5,553 nucleotides of DNA from Thermoplasmata archaeon (GCA_030044475.1 JASHVP010000022.1:1-5553); one strand, 5' to 3'. Shown: positions 1 to 5,550, counted from the stretch's first letter. The notes: a model not told the origin generated them from the sequence alone. Made by a program: numbers and translations.

Positions 1-218
1 GTGACGGTCTTCCCTTCGCCGTGCCGCGTCGGGGTCATCCCGGTGACGAGCACGAGCCGGCCCCGGGGCCCGCGGTCCGCGCGGGCGCGCACCGCGGCCA
101 CCGCCACCTTGCCCGCCGCGGCGCCGGCGGGCCGGAGCTCCTCGGGGGAGAGGCCCAGGGCGGCGCCGAGCTCCGTCACGCTCTTCATCGGGCCGACGAG
201 GTCCGGGGGCCCCTTCAA
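1..218 (-). CDS. fhs: Formate-tetrahydrofolate ligase, N-terminal fragment (runs off left edge)
   Basis: This enzyme joins formate to tetrahydrofolate using ATP, giving 10-formyltetrahydrofolate for cytosolic one-carbon metabolism. Only about 72 codons are in the window; the rest lies beyond base 1. The visible part reads MKSVTELGAALGLSPEEL, matching the family's N-terminal helix (compare MKPVMELARGLG in the Moorella enzyme, from memory), then LVLVTGMTPTRHGEGKTV, which is the family's P-loop region (usual form ITPTPAGEGKTTT). The family is about 550-560 residues long. Two starts are possible: TTG at 218, chosen because the Met encoded at 186-188 aligns with an internal position of family members and residues before it (PPDLVGP) look coding; or that ATG at 188, which has no clear Shine-Dalgarno. 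TTG at 218 would be nearly leaderless from the TATA-like element at 248-256. It diverges from the acetyltransferase gene. The family identity is firm; the start is uncertain. Confidence 0.85.
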   Translation of the reverse strand, partial: MKGPPDLVGPMKSVTELGAALGLSPEELRPAGAAAGKVAVAAVRARADRGPRGRLVLVTGMTPTRHGEGKTV

Positions 219-248
219 GGTTCGCGAAATCGCGCCCGACGGCGAACC
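219..248. repeat. Inverted repeat GGTTCGC-N16-GCGAACC in the fhs/GNAT control region
   Basis: Two perfect 7-base arms, GGTTCGC at 219-225 and GCGAACC at 242-248, face each other across 16 bases. The left arm lies beside the candidate fhs TTG start and includes part of an 8-base palindrome TTCGCGAA (221-228); the right arm abuts the TATA-like element. The arm centres are 23 bp apart, about two helical turns, which suits a dimeric regulator. Chance occurrence in GC-rich DNA is quite possible. Confidence 0.3.
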
Positions 249-256
249 CAAATACT
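248..256. promoter_or_regulatory. TATA-like element, probably shared by fhs (minus) and the GNAT gene (plus)
   Basis: CCAAATACT is the most AT-rich stretch in the 1-300 region. On the plus strand its centre (about 253) is 25 bp before the GTG of the acetyltransferase, the spacing expected for a leaderless archaeal transcript starting at the first base of the codon. On the minus strand the same element reads AGTATTTGG and would place a start site near 226, a few bases before the candidate fhs TTG (218) and about 38 bases before the ATG (188). Whether one element truly serves both directions, or which direction dominates, cannot be told from sequence. Confidence 0.5.
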
Positions 257-277
257 CCGGGGCTCGCTCTCCGACCC

Positions 278-1273
278 GTGGGAGACCTCGCCCCACTCGA
301 CCGCGACCCCGCGGCCGCGCGCCGGCTGGCGCGCGAGGCGGTCCTCGCCCGCGCGCTGCCCACCGAGGATCCGCAGGAGCTGTTCCGCAACCTCGACGAG
401 GCGCTCGCGAGCGACCCGCCGCCCGGCCGGCTCTGGTGGGCCGACGGTCGCGGGATCGGCGTGGCGGTCTGGCAACCCGCGGGCACGCTCGGGCTCGGGG
501 TCGGCCTCCTCTACCTCGAGGCCGGTCGCCGGAGCCCCGCCGCGTACCGGGCCGCGATCGTCCGCCTCCGGGACGCCGTCGGCCCGATCGTGTTTCTTCC
601 CGGCGGTCTGGCCGGTCTCTCGGCCGACGAAGAGTCCGCGGTGATGACCGGACTGGGGTTTGCCCCGTTCGGCCGGATGGAGATGCGATTTCCGGCGGAC
701 CTCGAAGTCGCCCCGGACGACGAACGGATCGTCGCCTCGGTCCGGGCGGTTCGGCTCGCGGACGAGTCGGCGTTGGCCCGGCTGCACGGGGCGGCCTACG
801 ACGGGCAGTTCGACCGGTTCCTGTTCCTCACCGACCCCGACCCGGTGCGCGACGCGGTGACCCAGATCCGGGACATCCTCGGAGGGACGTACGGCCCGTT
901 CCTCCCGGGAGGTTCGACGATCGTGGAGGACGGGGGCCGTGCGGTCGCGGCCTGCCTCGCCGTCCAGCGCCCGTCGACCGTCCTGATCGCGGACGTCATG
1001 GTCGATCCGGCCTACCAGGGTCGCCGCCTGGGCCGCTCGGTCCTGCTTGGGTCGGTGCGAGCGATCCGGGCGTCGGGCGAGCGGTCCCCGGTGCTCAACG
1101 TGACGCTGGGGAACGCGCCCGCGGTCCGTCTCTACGAGTCGGTCGGGTTCCGTCGGTCCCTCGGCCCGAGCTCCGAATGGTACAACACGGCGATCGTCCC
1201 GGTCGCGCCCGGGGACGGCTACGCCTCGACCGCGGTCGGCCCGGCCTCCTCGGGGTCGCGCCCGGGCGCGTAG
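278..1273 (+). CDS. GNAT-family N-acetyltransferase, probable tandem-GNAT protein
   Basis: The predicted product has 331 residues and should transfer an acetyl group from acetyl-CoA to an amine; the substrate is unknown. The C-terminal half (about 150-310) is a GNAT domain. VDPAYQGRRLGRSVL at about 242-256 is the acetyl-CoA pyrophosphate-binding motif, with Arg at a position usually Gly (Q-x-x-G-x-G), and NAPAVRLYESVGF at about 279-291 is the usual final helix and strand. The N-terminal half (about 50-140) has the outline of a second, degenerate GNAT fold: a strand-helix pattern ending in GLGFAPFGRMEMRF, like the family's closing strands, but with no pyrophosphate-binding loop. The GTG start fits a leaderless transcript from the element at 248-256. 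The last 18 codons overlap the 3' end of the convergent exporter gene and give a low-complexity tail. No signal peptide or membrane segment is seen, so it is probably cytosolic. Ordinary GNAT identity is secure; the tandem reading is inference. Confidence 0.85.
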   Translation: MGDLAPLDRDPAAARRLAREAVLARALPTEDPQELFRNLDEALASDPPPGRLWWADGRGIGVAVWQPAGTLGLGVGLLYLEAGRRSPAAYRAAIVRLRDAVGPIVFLPGGLAGLSADEESAVMTGLGFAPFGRMEMRFPADLEVAPDDERIVASVRAVRLADESALARLHGAAYDGQFDRFLFLTDPDPVRDAVTQIRDILGGTYGPFLPGGSTIVEDGGRAVAACLAVQRPSTVLIADVMVDPAYQGRRLGRSVLLGSVRAIRASGERSPVLNVTLGNAPAVRLYESVGFRRSLGPSSEWYNTAIVPVAPGDGYASTAVGPASSGSRPGA

Positions 1274-2550
1274 CCGAGCCGACGGAGCGCGCCGAAGGCG
1301 ACGAACATCCCCGCCCCGAGGACCGCGATCGCCGCGCCGGCGAGGAGGTACGTCCCTTGGACGCCGACCGCGAGGGTGAGGAGGCCGCCGGCGTACTGGC
1401 CGGCCGGCACGAGGGAGTAGCTCCCGACCTCGTCCGCCGAGAAGACCCGGCCCATCATCTCGTCCGGGACCGTCGCCTGCACGGTCGAGAGGAAGACCGT
1501 GGTGATCATCCCGGGCATCATCCCGTAGACGAAGACGATCGGCAGGGCGAGCCAGACGGTCCGCACGGCGCCGAGGCCGAGCAACGAGAGCCCCATCCCG
1601 ACGGTCAGGAGGATCATGATCCGCCCGGCGTGGGGCTCGAACCGCAGGCGCCCGATCAGGACGAAGCCGGTCGCGCCCCCGATCGTCGCGACCGCGGTCA
1701 CCGCGCCGTACCAGATCCCCTGGGAGAGGCCGAGCCATGTGGCGACGTAGAGGGCCAGCTCGACGAGCGCGACCGCCGAGAGGAAATTGACGAGGAGCGC
1801 CGCCACCGTCATCTCGAGGAGTTCGACCCGTCGTGCGAGGTAGGCGAACCCCGCCCGGGCCTCGGCCGCGACGGAGCGCGGCGCCGACCGCCGGGAGACC
1901 GACAGATCGACGTCGAGGCGCAGCAGGGCGACCTGGGTCGCGACCAGGAGGACCAACGGGACCGCGACCGCGTCCACGGGGCGCGCGACGGTGAGCAGCA
2001 CCCCGACGGCGACGGTTCCGGCCGCGGCCGCGACCGCGGCGCAGGCGTAGATGAGCCCGTTTGCCCGCCCGAGGTCCGCCGTCGGGACGACCTTCGGCAC
2101 CGAGCTGTTGAACGCCGGCCGGAACAGGGTGGAGGTCACCGTGACGGTCGCCCAGATCGGGAACACGAAGACGACCCAGAGCGGGAGGTAGAATCCGGCC
2201 GGCCCGGGCAGCGCCACGCGGACGCTCGGCGAAAACACGAGGTCGGCGGCCAGGAGCGCGACCGCGCCGAGGCTGACGAAGTTCACGGCCCGCATCATCC
2301 GTCCCCGGTGGGATCGGTCCGCGAGAGCGCCGGCGACGAGCGCCGTCCCCAGGGTCGGAAGGGCCGAGGAGAGCCCGAGGAAGGCGAGCGCCAGCGCGCC
2401 GTAGGTCGCCCGGTGGGCGGCGGGATACGCGAACGTCACCTCGAAGAGGAGGACGACCAAGATCGTGGCGGGAGCCGCGAACTGCAGGGCGCCCGCGACG
2501 AGCAGGGCCGGGAACGATCGGCGACCGGACAGCGGTCCGTAGCGGCTCAG
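1219..2550 (-). CDS. Major facilitator superfamily transporter, drug/siderophore-exporter type
   Basis: This is a multi-span membrane protein of about 443 residues, probably a proton-driven efflux pump of the MFS_3 (EntS/macrolide-exporter-like) type; the substrate is unknown. Hydrophobic segments fill most of the length, consistent with 12 spans. GALADRSHRGR (about 74-84) is the loop 2-3 motif of the superfamily, RPAFNSSVPKVVP and DLGRANGL follow the fourth span, and VPDEMMGRVFSADE (about 361-374) matches the VPDELRGRVFS signature before span 11. The first ATG, GTG or TTG in frame is a TTG at 2460, but starting there would cut into span 1. The frame continues upstream as SRYGPLSGRRSFPALLVAG, which resembles the normal N-terminus of this family (SRYGPL.R.FR.LW). 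A CTG at 2550 lies 8 bases after GGGAGG and is taken as the start. The frame is open up to a stop at 2627-2629 with no standard start. The gene is convergent with, and overlaps, the acetyltransferase. The exporter call is strong; the start is inferred. Confidence 0.82.
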   Translation of the reverse strand: MSRYGPLSGRRSFPALLVAGALQFAAPATILVVLLFEVTFAYPAAHRATYGALALAFLGLSSALPTLGTALVAGALADRSHRGRMMRAVNFVSLGAVALLAADLVFSPSVRVALPGPAGFYLPLWVVFVFPIWATVTVTSTLFRPAFNSSVPKVVPTADLGRANGLIYACAAVAAAAGTVAVGVLLTVARPVDAVAVPLVLLVATQVALLRLDVDLSVSRRSAPRSVAAEARAGFAYLARRVELLEMTVAALLVNFLSAVALVELALYVATWLGLSQGIWYGAVTAVATIGGATGFVLIGRLRFEPHAGRIMILLTVGMGLSLLGLGAVRTVWLALPIVFVYGMMPGMITTVFLSTVQATVPDEMMGRVFSADEVGSYSLVPAGQYAGGLLTLAVGVQGTYLLAGAAIAVLGAGMFVAFGALRRLGYAPGRDPEEAGPTAVEA

Positions 2551-2558
2551 GGCACCGC

Positions 2559-2564
2559 CCTCCC
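2559..2564 (-). promoter_or_regulatory. Shine-Dalgarno sequence supporting a CTG start for the MFS gene
   Basis: On the minus strand GGGAGG is followed by 8 bases and then CTG (2550-2548). The spacing is the same as for the clear Shine-Dalgarno of rps11 in this window. A GTG at 2555-2553 lies nearer but is out of frame and meets TGA after two codons, so it cannot start the exporter. Confidence 0.45.
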
Positions 2565-2586
2565 GCGCCGCGAGCCGCCGCCGCCG

Positions 2587-2600
2587 CGATAAGCCTATCG
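2587..2600. promoter_or_regulatory. Palindromic CGATA-N4-TATCG, possible TATA element or operator for the MFS gene
   Basis: CGATAAGCCTATCG has perfect 5-base arms around AGCC. On the minus strand it contains GGCTTATCG, an AT-rich patch that could act as the exporter's TATA box and would place transcription start near 2566, about 16 bases before the CTG and just ahead of its Shine-Dalgarno. Its symmetry also suits a repressor site overlapping the promoter, as is common for drug exporters. Both roles are inference. Confidence 0.35.
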
Positions 2601-2608
2601 TGGAGGGG

Positions 2609-2625
2609 CCGCGCGTCCCGCGCGG
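2609..2625. repeat. Perfect inverted repeat CCGCGCG-TCC-CGCGCGG
   Basis: Seven-base arms separated by three bases lie between the candidate promoters of the exporter (minus) and pelota (plus), directly upstream of the pelota TATA-like element. It could be a regulator site, or a hairpin if transcribed from further upstream. It is made only of G and C in the arms, so chance in this GC-rich DNA is a real alternative. It has no trailing T-run, so it is not a typical terminator. Confidence 0.35.
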
Positions 2626-2626
2626 T

Positions 2627-2634
2627 GCTTAAGC
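2627..2634 (+). promoter_or_regulatory. TATA-like element of pelota
   Basis: GCTTAAGC is the most AT-rich patch upstream of pelota. Its centre is about 35 bp before the GTG at 2665, which predicts a start site near 2657 and a leader of only a few bases. No convincing Shine-Dalgarno precedes the GTG, as expected for a leaderless or very short-leader archaeal mRNA. The sequence is a weak match to the archaeal TATA consensus. Confidence 0.4.
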
Positions 2635-2664
2635 CCGCTCCGACCTCCGTGGGCGGGACGCCCC

Positions 2665-3774
2665 GTGCGACTGCTCCACCGCGACGCCACGACCGGCCTC
2701 GTGCGGCTCCGTCTGGAGACCCCGAGCGACCTCTGGAGGATCGCCCGCTTCGTCCACCCGGGCGAGCGGGTCGGCGCCTCGACGACCCGGCGCGACCCGG
2801 AGGCGCCGGCCGAGGTGGCGGGAGCGGAGCGCAGCCGCCGTCGCGTGTTCCTGACCGTGCGGGCCGAGCAGGTGGAGTTCCACGGGTTCTCGAAGCACGT
2901 GCGGATCACCGGTCCGATCGTCGAGGGCCCGTTCGACATCGGTCGCCACCATACCCTCGACCTCACCGAGGGGGACGAGGTCGCCGTCCTGAAGCCGAGC
3001 GTCTCCGCCGGCGACCGGACGATCCTCGAGGAGGGCCTCGAGGGGAAGGGCGACCCCACCGTCCTCATCGTCGCGGTCGATTGGGGCGACTCGGCGATCG
3101 TCCGGCTTCGCGGCCGCTCCCTCGAGCCCGTGGTCGACCTGCGTCGGACCATCGCCGGAAAACGCTTCGAGGGGGGCCAGGGCGACAAGGACCGCGCGGC
3201 GTACGTCGAGGAGCTCGTCGGTCTCCTCCGCCGCGAAGGGGCGGGGGCGACGGCGGTCGCGCTCGCCGGGCCGGGGTTCCTCAAGGAGGAGGTCGCCCGC
3301 CGCCTGGCGGAGGGGGACCCCCCGCTCGCCGCGAAGACGAAGGTCTTCCCCGCGGCCGAGGGCGGGAGGGCCGGCGTCGACGAGCTCCTCCGGTCCGGTC
3401 GCGCCACGGAGGTACTGCGCGGCAGCGTCGCCGCCGAGGAGGCGGCCCAGGTCGAGCGGCTCATCCGTTCCGTGGCGAGCGGCACGCGGGCGGCCGTCGG
3501 GCCGGTGGAGGTCGCCGAAGCGCTCGAGGCGGGCGCCATCGAGACGCTCCTCGTGGCGGAGACCCTCCTCGCGGACCCGGCCACGGAGGCGATGCTGGAC
3601 CGGGCCCGCCAGGCGCGGGTCCGCCTGTTCGTCGTGCGCGACGAGACCGACGCGGGGAAGCGGCTGACGGCCCTCGGAAAGACGGCGGCGATGCTGCGCT
3701 ACGACTGGGTGCCGGCGGGCCGGCTCACGGGATCGCCTGGATCGACTCGCGCAGGTCCTCGAAGCGGCCCTTGA
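2665..3774 (+). CDS. pelA: mRNA surveillance protein Pelota (archaeal Dom34)
   Basis: Pelota enters the A site of stalled ribosomes with the GTPase aEF1A and, with ABCE1, splits them. The predicted product is 369 residues, slightly longer than the usual 340-360. The N-terminal Sm-like domain (about 1-125) has MRLLHRDATTGLVRLRLETPSDLW, TTRR at 40-43, LTVRAEQVEFH and GRHHTLDL at about 93-100. The central eRF1-like domain (about 130-265) has VDWGDSAIVRL, IAGKRFEGGQGDKD and AGPGFLKEEV with the conserved PGF at 203-205; the GGQ of true release factors is absent, as expected. The C-terminal L7Ae-like domain (about 268-350) has GPVEVAEALEAGAIETLLVA and GKTAAMLRY. The GTG start gives the normal family N-terminus. 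Residues after about 350 (VPAGRLTGSPGSTRAG) are an unconserved tail formed where the gene runs 50 bp into the convergent rpoD. Identification is secure. Confidence 0.95.
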   Translation: MRLLHRDATTGLVRLRLETPSDLWRIARFVHPGERVGASTTRRDPEAPAEVAGAERSRRRVFLTVRAEQVEFHGFSKHVRITGPIVEGPFDIGRHHTLDLTEGDEVAVLKPSVSAGDRTILEEGLEGKGDPTVLIVAVDWGDSAIVRLRGRSLEPVVDLRRTIAGKRFEGGQGDKDRAAYVEELVGLLRREGAGATAVALAGPGFLKEEVARRLAEGDPPLAAKTKVFPAAEGGRAGVDELLRSGRATEVLRGSVAAEEAAQVERLIRSVASGTRAAVGPVEVAEALEAGAIETLLVAETLLADPATEAMLDRARQARVRLFVVRDETDAGKRLTALGKTAAMLRYDWVPAGRLTGSPGSTRAGPRSGP

Positions 3775-4570
3775 GCTGCTTCAAGGTATAGCGCAGCGCC
3801 TCGCGGGCGGAGAGCGAGCCGTCCGTCTCGAACTTCAGGAAGAACTTCTCGTCGTCGGGCTCGATGCGGATCGACCCGTGCTCGTCGCTCGCCTCGCACG
3901 CCCCGCAGTAGATGCATTTCGTCTCGTCGGTGCAGGTGAGCTTCCCGCCCGCGAACTCGAGGATGTTGACCGGGCACGAGGCGGCCGTCCGCTTGAGGCA
4001 GGCGTCCGAGCAGCCCTCCTTCCGCGCGATGCGGACGTGCGGCCGAGGGAACATCCCCACGCCGTGCGCGACCTGCCACTTCGCGTGGTCCCGTGCGCTC
4101 CCGACGATCGCGGTCGCGTAGGCGAGCAGCGCCTGGCGCGCCCCGAGGCGGACGATCGGGACGTCCGGCTCCAGGATCGCGAGTCCCGCGTCGCCGAGCG
4201 GGACGACGTCCTTCGCGTAGACGGTGCAGGGGCCCTTCTTGTCGACCGAGTACATCACCTGGCAGTTCGGGCAGCCGGCCCCGCCGCACGTGCACTCCGA
4301 CTTCCGCCGGAACTGCGAGAGGTCGGTCGGGATCGGGAGGAGGCCGAGGCGCAGCGCGACCGCCTCGTCGAACATGCTGGTCGAGGAGTCGTAGTCCTTC
4401 CCCGTCGCCTCGTCGCGGATCGGGCCGAGGTGGAACTCGACGTCCTCGATCGCGAGCTTCGGGACGTCCGAGAGGAGCGTGCGGCGGATCGCGTTGACCT
4501 GGGAGGCCGTCGCGCCCTCCACTTCGAGCGAGACGCTGCGCGGCTTCAGGTCGCCGAGGACGACCGGCAT
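3725..4570 (-). CDS. rpoD: DNA-directed RNA polymerase subunit D (Rpb3/alpha-like) with Fe-S domain
   Basis: Subunit D pairs with subunit L to form the assembly platform of archaeal RNA polymerase. The 281-residue product has the RNA polymerase D signature near the start (VEGATASQVNAIRRTLLSDV, about 17-36; EDVEF; DEAVALRLGLLPI, about 68-80). An inserted ferredoxin-like domain (about 180-240) has C187, C191, C199 followed by Pro, C213 and C219-x2-C222-x2-C225, enough for one [4Fe-4S] cluster (C199, C219, C222, C225); the residues for a second are incomplete. A separate four-cysteine group, C93-x-C95-x4-C100-x2-C103, lies in the preceding domain and looks able to bind zinc. ATG at 4570 follows the rps11 stop by 2 bases with GGGTG upstream, so it is translated from the same message. 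The same frame stays open far upstream through rps11 and rps4, but that is out of frame with them and not coding. The gene ends the operon and overlaps pelota tail to tail. Confidence 0.96.
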   Translation of the reverse strand: MPVVLGDLKPRSVSLEVEGATASQVNAIRRTLLSDVPKLAIEDVEFHLGPIRDEATGKDYDSSTSMFDEAVALRLGLLPIPTDLSQFRRKSECTCGGAGCPNCQVMYSVDKKGPCTVYAKDVVPLGDAGLAILEPDVPIVRLGARQALLAYATAIVGSARDHAKWQVAHGVGMFPRPHVRIARKEGCSDACLKRTAASCPVNILEFAGGKLTCTDETKCIYCGACEASDEHGSIRIEPDDEKFFLKFETDGSLSAREALRYTLKQLKGRFEDLRESIQAIP

Positions 4571-4572
4571 CG

Positions 4573-4956
4573 CTACACCCGCCGCCCGCGGCGGCCGCCC
4601 TTCGGCTTCGTCCCGTCGTGGGGAACGGGCGTGACGTCCTCGATCCGGTGGATCTTCACCCCGGCCCGCGCGAGGGCGCGGATCGCGGCCTGCGCCCCCG
4701 GCCCCGGCGAGCGCGACCGGTTGCCCCCCGGTGCGCGGACCCGGACGTGCAGCGTGTCGTATCCCTTCTCCTTGATGGCGGTCGCGATCTGGTCGGCGGC
4801 CTTCATCGCGGCGTACGGGCTCGACTCGTCCCGCGCCGCCTTGACGACCATCCCGCCGGTCGCCTTCGCCAGCGTTTCGGCCCCCGTGACGTCGGTCACC
4901 GTGATGTGGATGTTGTTGTAGCTCGCGAAGATGTGCGCGATCCCGACCTTCGCCAT
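4573..4956 (-). CDS. rps11: Small ribosomal subunit protein uS11
   Basis: uS11 binds the platform of the 30S subunit near the 3' end of 16S rRNA and the mRNA exit region. The 127-residue product is full length: GIAHIFASYNNIHITVTDVT at 5-24, KAARDESSPYAAMKAAD in the middle, and HVRVRAPGGNRSRSPGPGAQ followed by ALARAGVKIHRIEDVTPVPH and a basic end (KPKGGRRGRRV). This is the standard archaeal/eukaryotic form. The ATG follows the rps4 stop by 3 bases and has a strong Shine-Dalgarno (4965-4972) inside the end of rps4, so translation is probably coupled. It belongs to the rps4-rps11-rpoD operon. Confidence 0.98.
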   Translation of the reverse strand: MAKVGIAHIFASYNNIHITVTDVTGAETLAKATGGMVVKAARDESSPYAAMKAADQIATAIKEKGYDTLHVRVRAPGGNRSRSPGPGAQAAIRALARAGVKIHRIEDVTPVPHDGTKPKGGRRGRRV

Positions 4957-4959
4957 CGC

Positions 4960-5550
4960 CTACGCCTCCCCCGGCGGCGGGGCCGCGTCCGGGGCAGCGG
5001 CGGGTCGGGCCTCGAGCCGCTCCCGGAGGGCCACCCGCACGGCGTGGTCGTCGCTCGCGAGCGGACTGGTCGGCGCGTACGCGATCCGGACCTCGTCGGC
5101 CGACGGCACGAGGAACCCCGGTCGCGTGACCCGGTGGTCGCCGATCGAGAAGTGGCCGTGCACGATCCACTGCCGCGCCCCGAACGCCGTGGGCGCGAGG
5201 CCACGTCGATAGACGATCCACTCGAACCGGCGCTGGAGGAGGTCCTCCGTCGTGAGCGCGAGCACGTCGTCGATCGTCGGGGATCCGACGGGGAGGATGC
5301 CGAGGCGCGTCAGGCGTCCGAGCAACTGGTCGGTCTCGCGACGAGCCTGGGCCTCTCCGGCCCGCAGCCGCGCCTGCAGCTCCCGCGCCTGGCGTCGGAT
5401 GTTCCGGAGGACCGACTGGGCTTTCCAGAGCTCCCGCTTGTTCTTGAGGCCGTACTTCTCGAGGAGCTTGCGCTCCTCTTCCATCCGGGCCCCCTCCCAC
5501 GGGTGCTTCGGCGTCTCGTACGTGCGGCGGAGGAACTTCGGGTCTCCCAT
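4960..5550 (-). CDS. rps4: Small ribosomal subunit protein uS4
   Basis: uS4 is a primary 16S rRNA-binding protein that nucleates 30S assembly. The 196-residue product is complete. It starts MGDPKFLRRTYETPKHPWEG and continues with KYGLKNKRELWKAQSVLRNIRRQ, the usual archaeal helical N-terminal region, then TRLGILP and an S4 RNA-binding domain (about 107-150) with RRFEWIVYRRGLAPTAFGARQ, VHGHFSIGDHRVTRPGFLVP. The last 20 residues are Ala/Pro-rich. No cysteine zinc site is present. The ATG at 5550 gives the canonical archaeal N-terminus; only three bases lie upstream in the window, so its ribosome-binding site and the preceding gene (usually rps13) are not visible. Confidence 0.97.
   Translation of the reverse strand: MGDPKFLRRTYETPKHPWEGARMEEERKLLEKYGLKNKRELWKAQSVLRNIRRQARELQARLRAGEAQARRETDQLLGRLTRLGILPVGSPTIDDVLALTTEDLLQRRFEWIVYRRGLAPTAFGARQWIVHGHFSIGDHRVTRPGFLVPSADEVRIAYAPTSPLASDDHAVRVALRERLEARPAAAPDAAPPPGEA
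4965..4972 (-). promoter_or_regulatory. Shine-Dalgarno sequence of rps11
   Basis: GGGGGAGG on the minus strand lies 8 bases before the rps11 ATG at 4956, within the last codons of rps4. It shows that downstream genes in operons of this genome use Shine-Dalgarno initiation even though the first genes look leaderless. Confidence 0.7.

Noticed and set aside
215..1738. A 507-codon minus-strand frame opposite the acetyltransferase
   Set aside because: The translation is Arg/Asp-rich shadow sequence, while the plus-strand frame shows clear GNAT motifs.
2550..2555. Two-codon GTG-CCC-TGA reading frame just before the exporter CTG
   Set aside because: It is most likely a chance triplet. It is noted only because it could tempt an attenuation model, for which nothing else supports it.
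1..2592. An 863-codon open frame on the plus strand
   Set aside because: It is antisense to fhs and the exporter and out of frame with the acetyltransferase. Its translation is Arg/Pro/Gly/Asp-rich low-complexity protein with no family resemblance, which is typical of stop-poor shadow frames in GC-rich DNA.
2609..2625. Hairpin considered as a transcription terminator
   Set aside because: There is no T-run on either strand and it lies upstream of both flanking genes, so no transcript within the window needs to end there.
2595..3791. Long frames on both strands overlapping pelota (2595-3584 minus, 2625-3791 plus)
   Set aside because: The pelota frame matches the whole family end to end. The others are Ser/Arg- or Gly/Arg-rich shadows.
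3878..4921. A 347-codon plus-strand frame antisense to rpoD and rps11
   Set aside because: It is an Arg/Asp/Glu/Val-rich shadow of two well-identified genes, with no motifs.
3725..5500. A 591-codon frame that could be read as an N-terminally extended RpoD
   Set aside because: The first 310 codons lie out of frame over rps11 and rps4 and are low-complexity. RpoD family similarity begins at the ATG at 4570, right after the rps11 stop.
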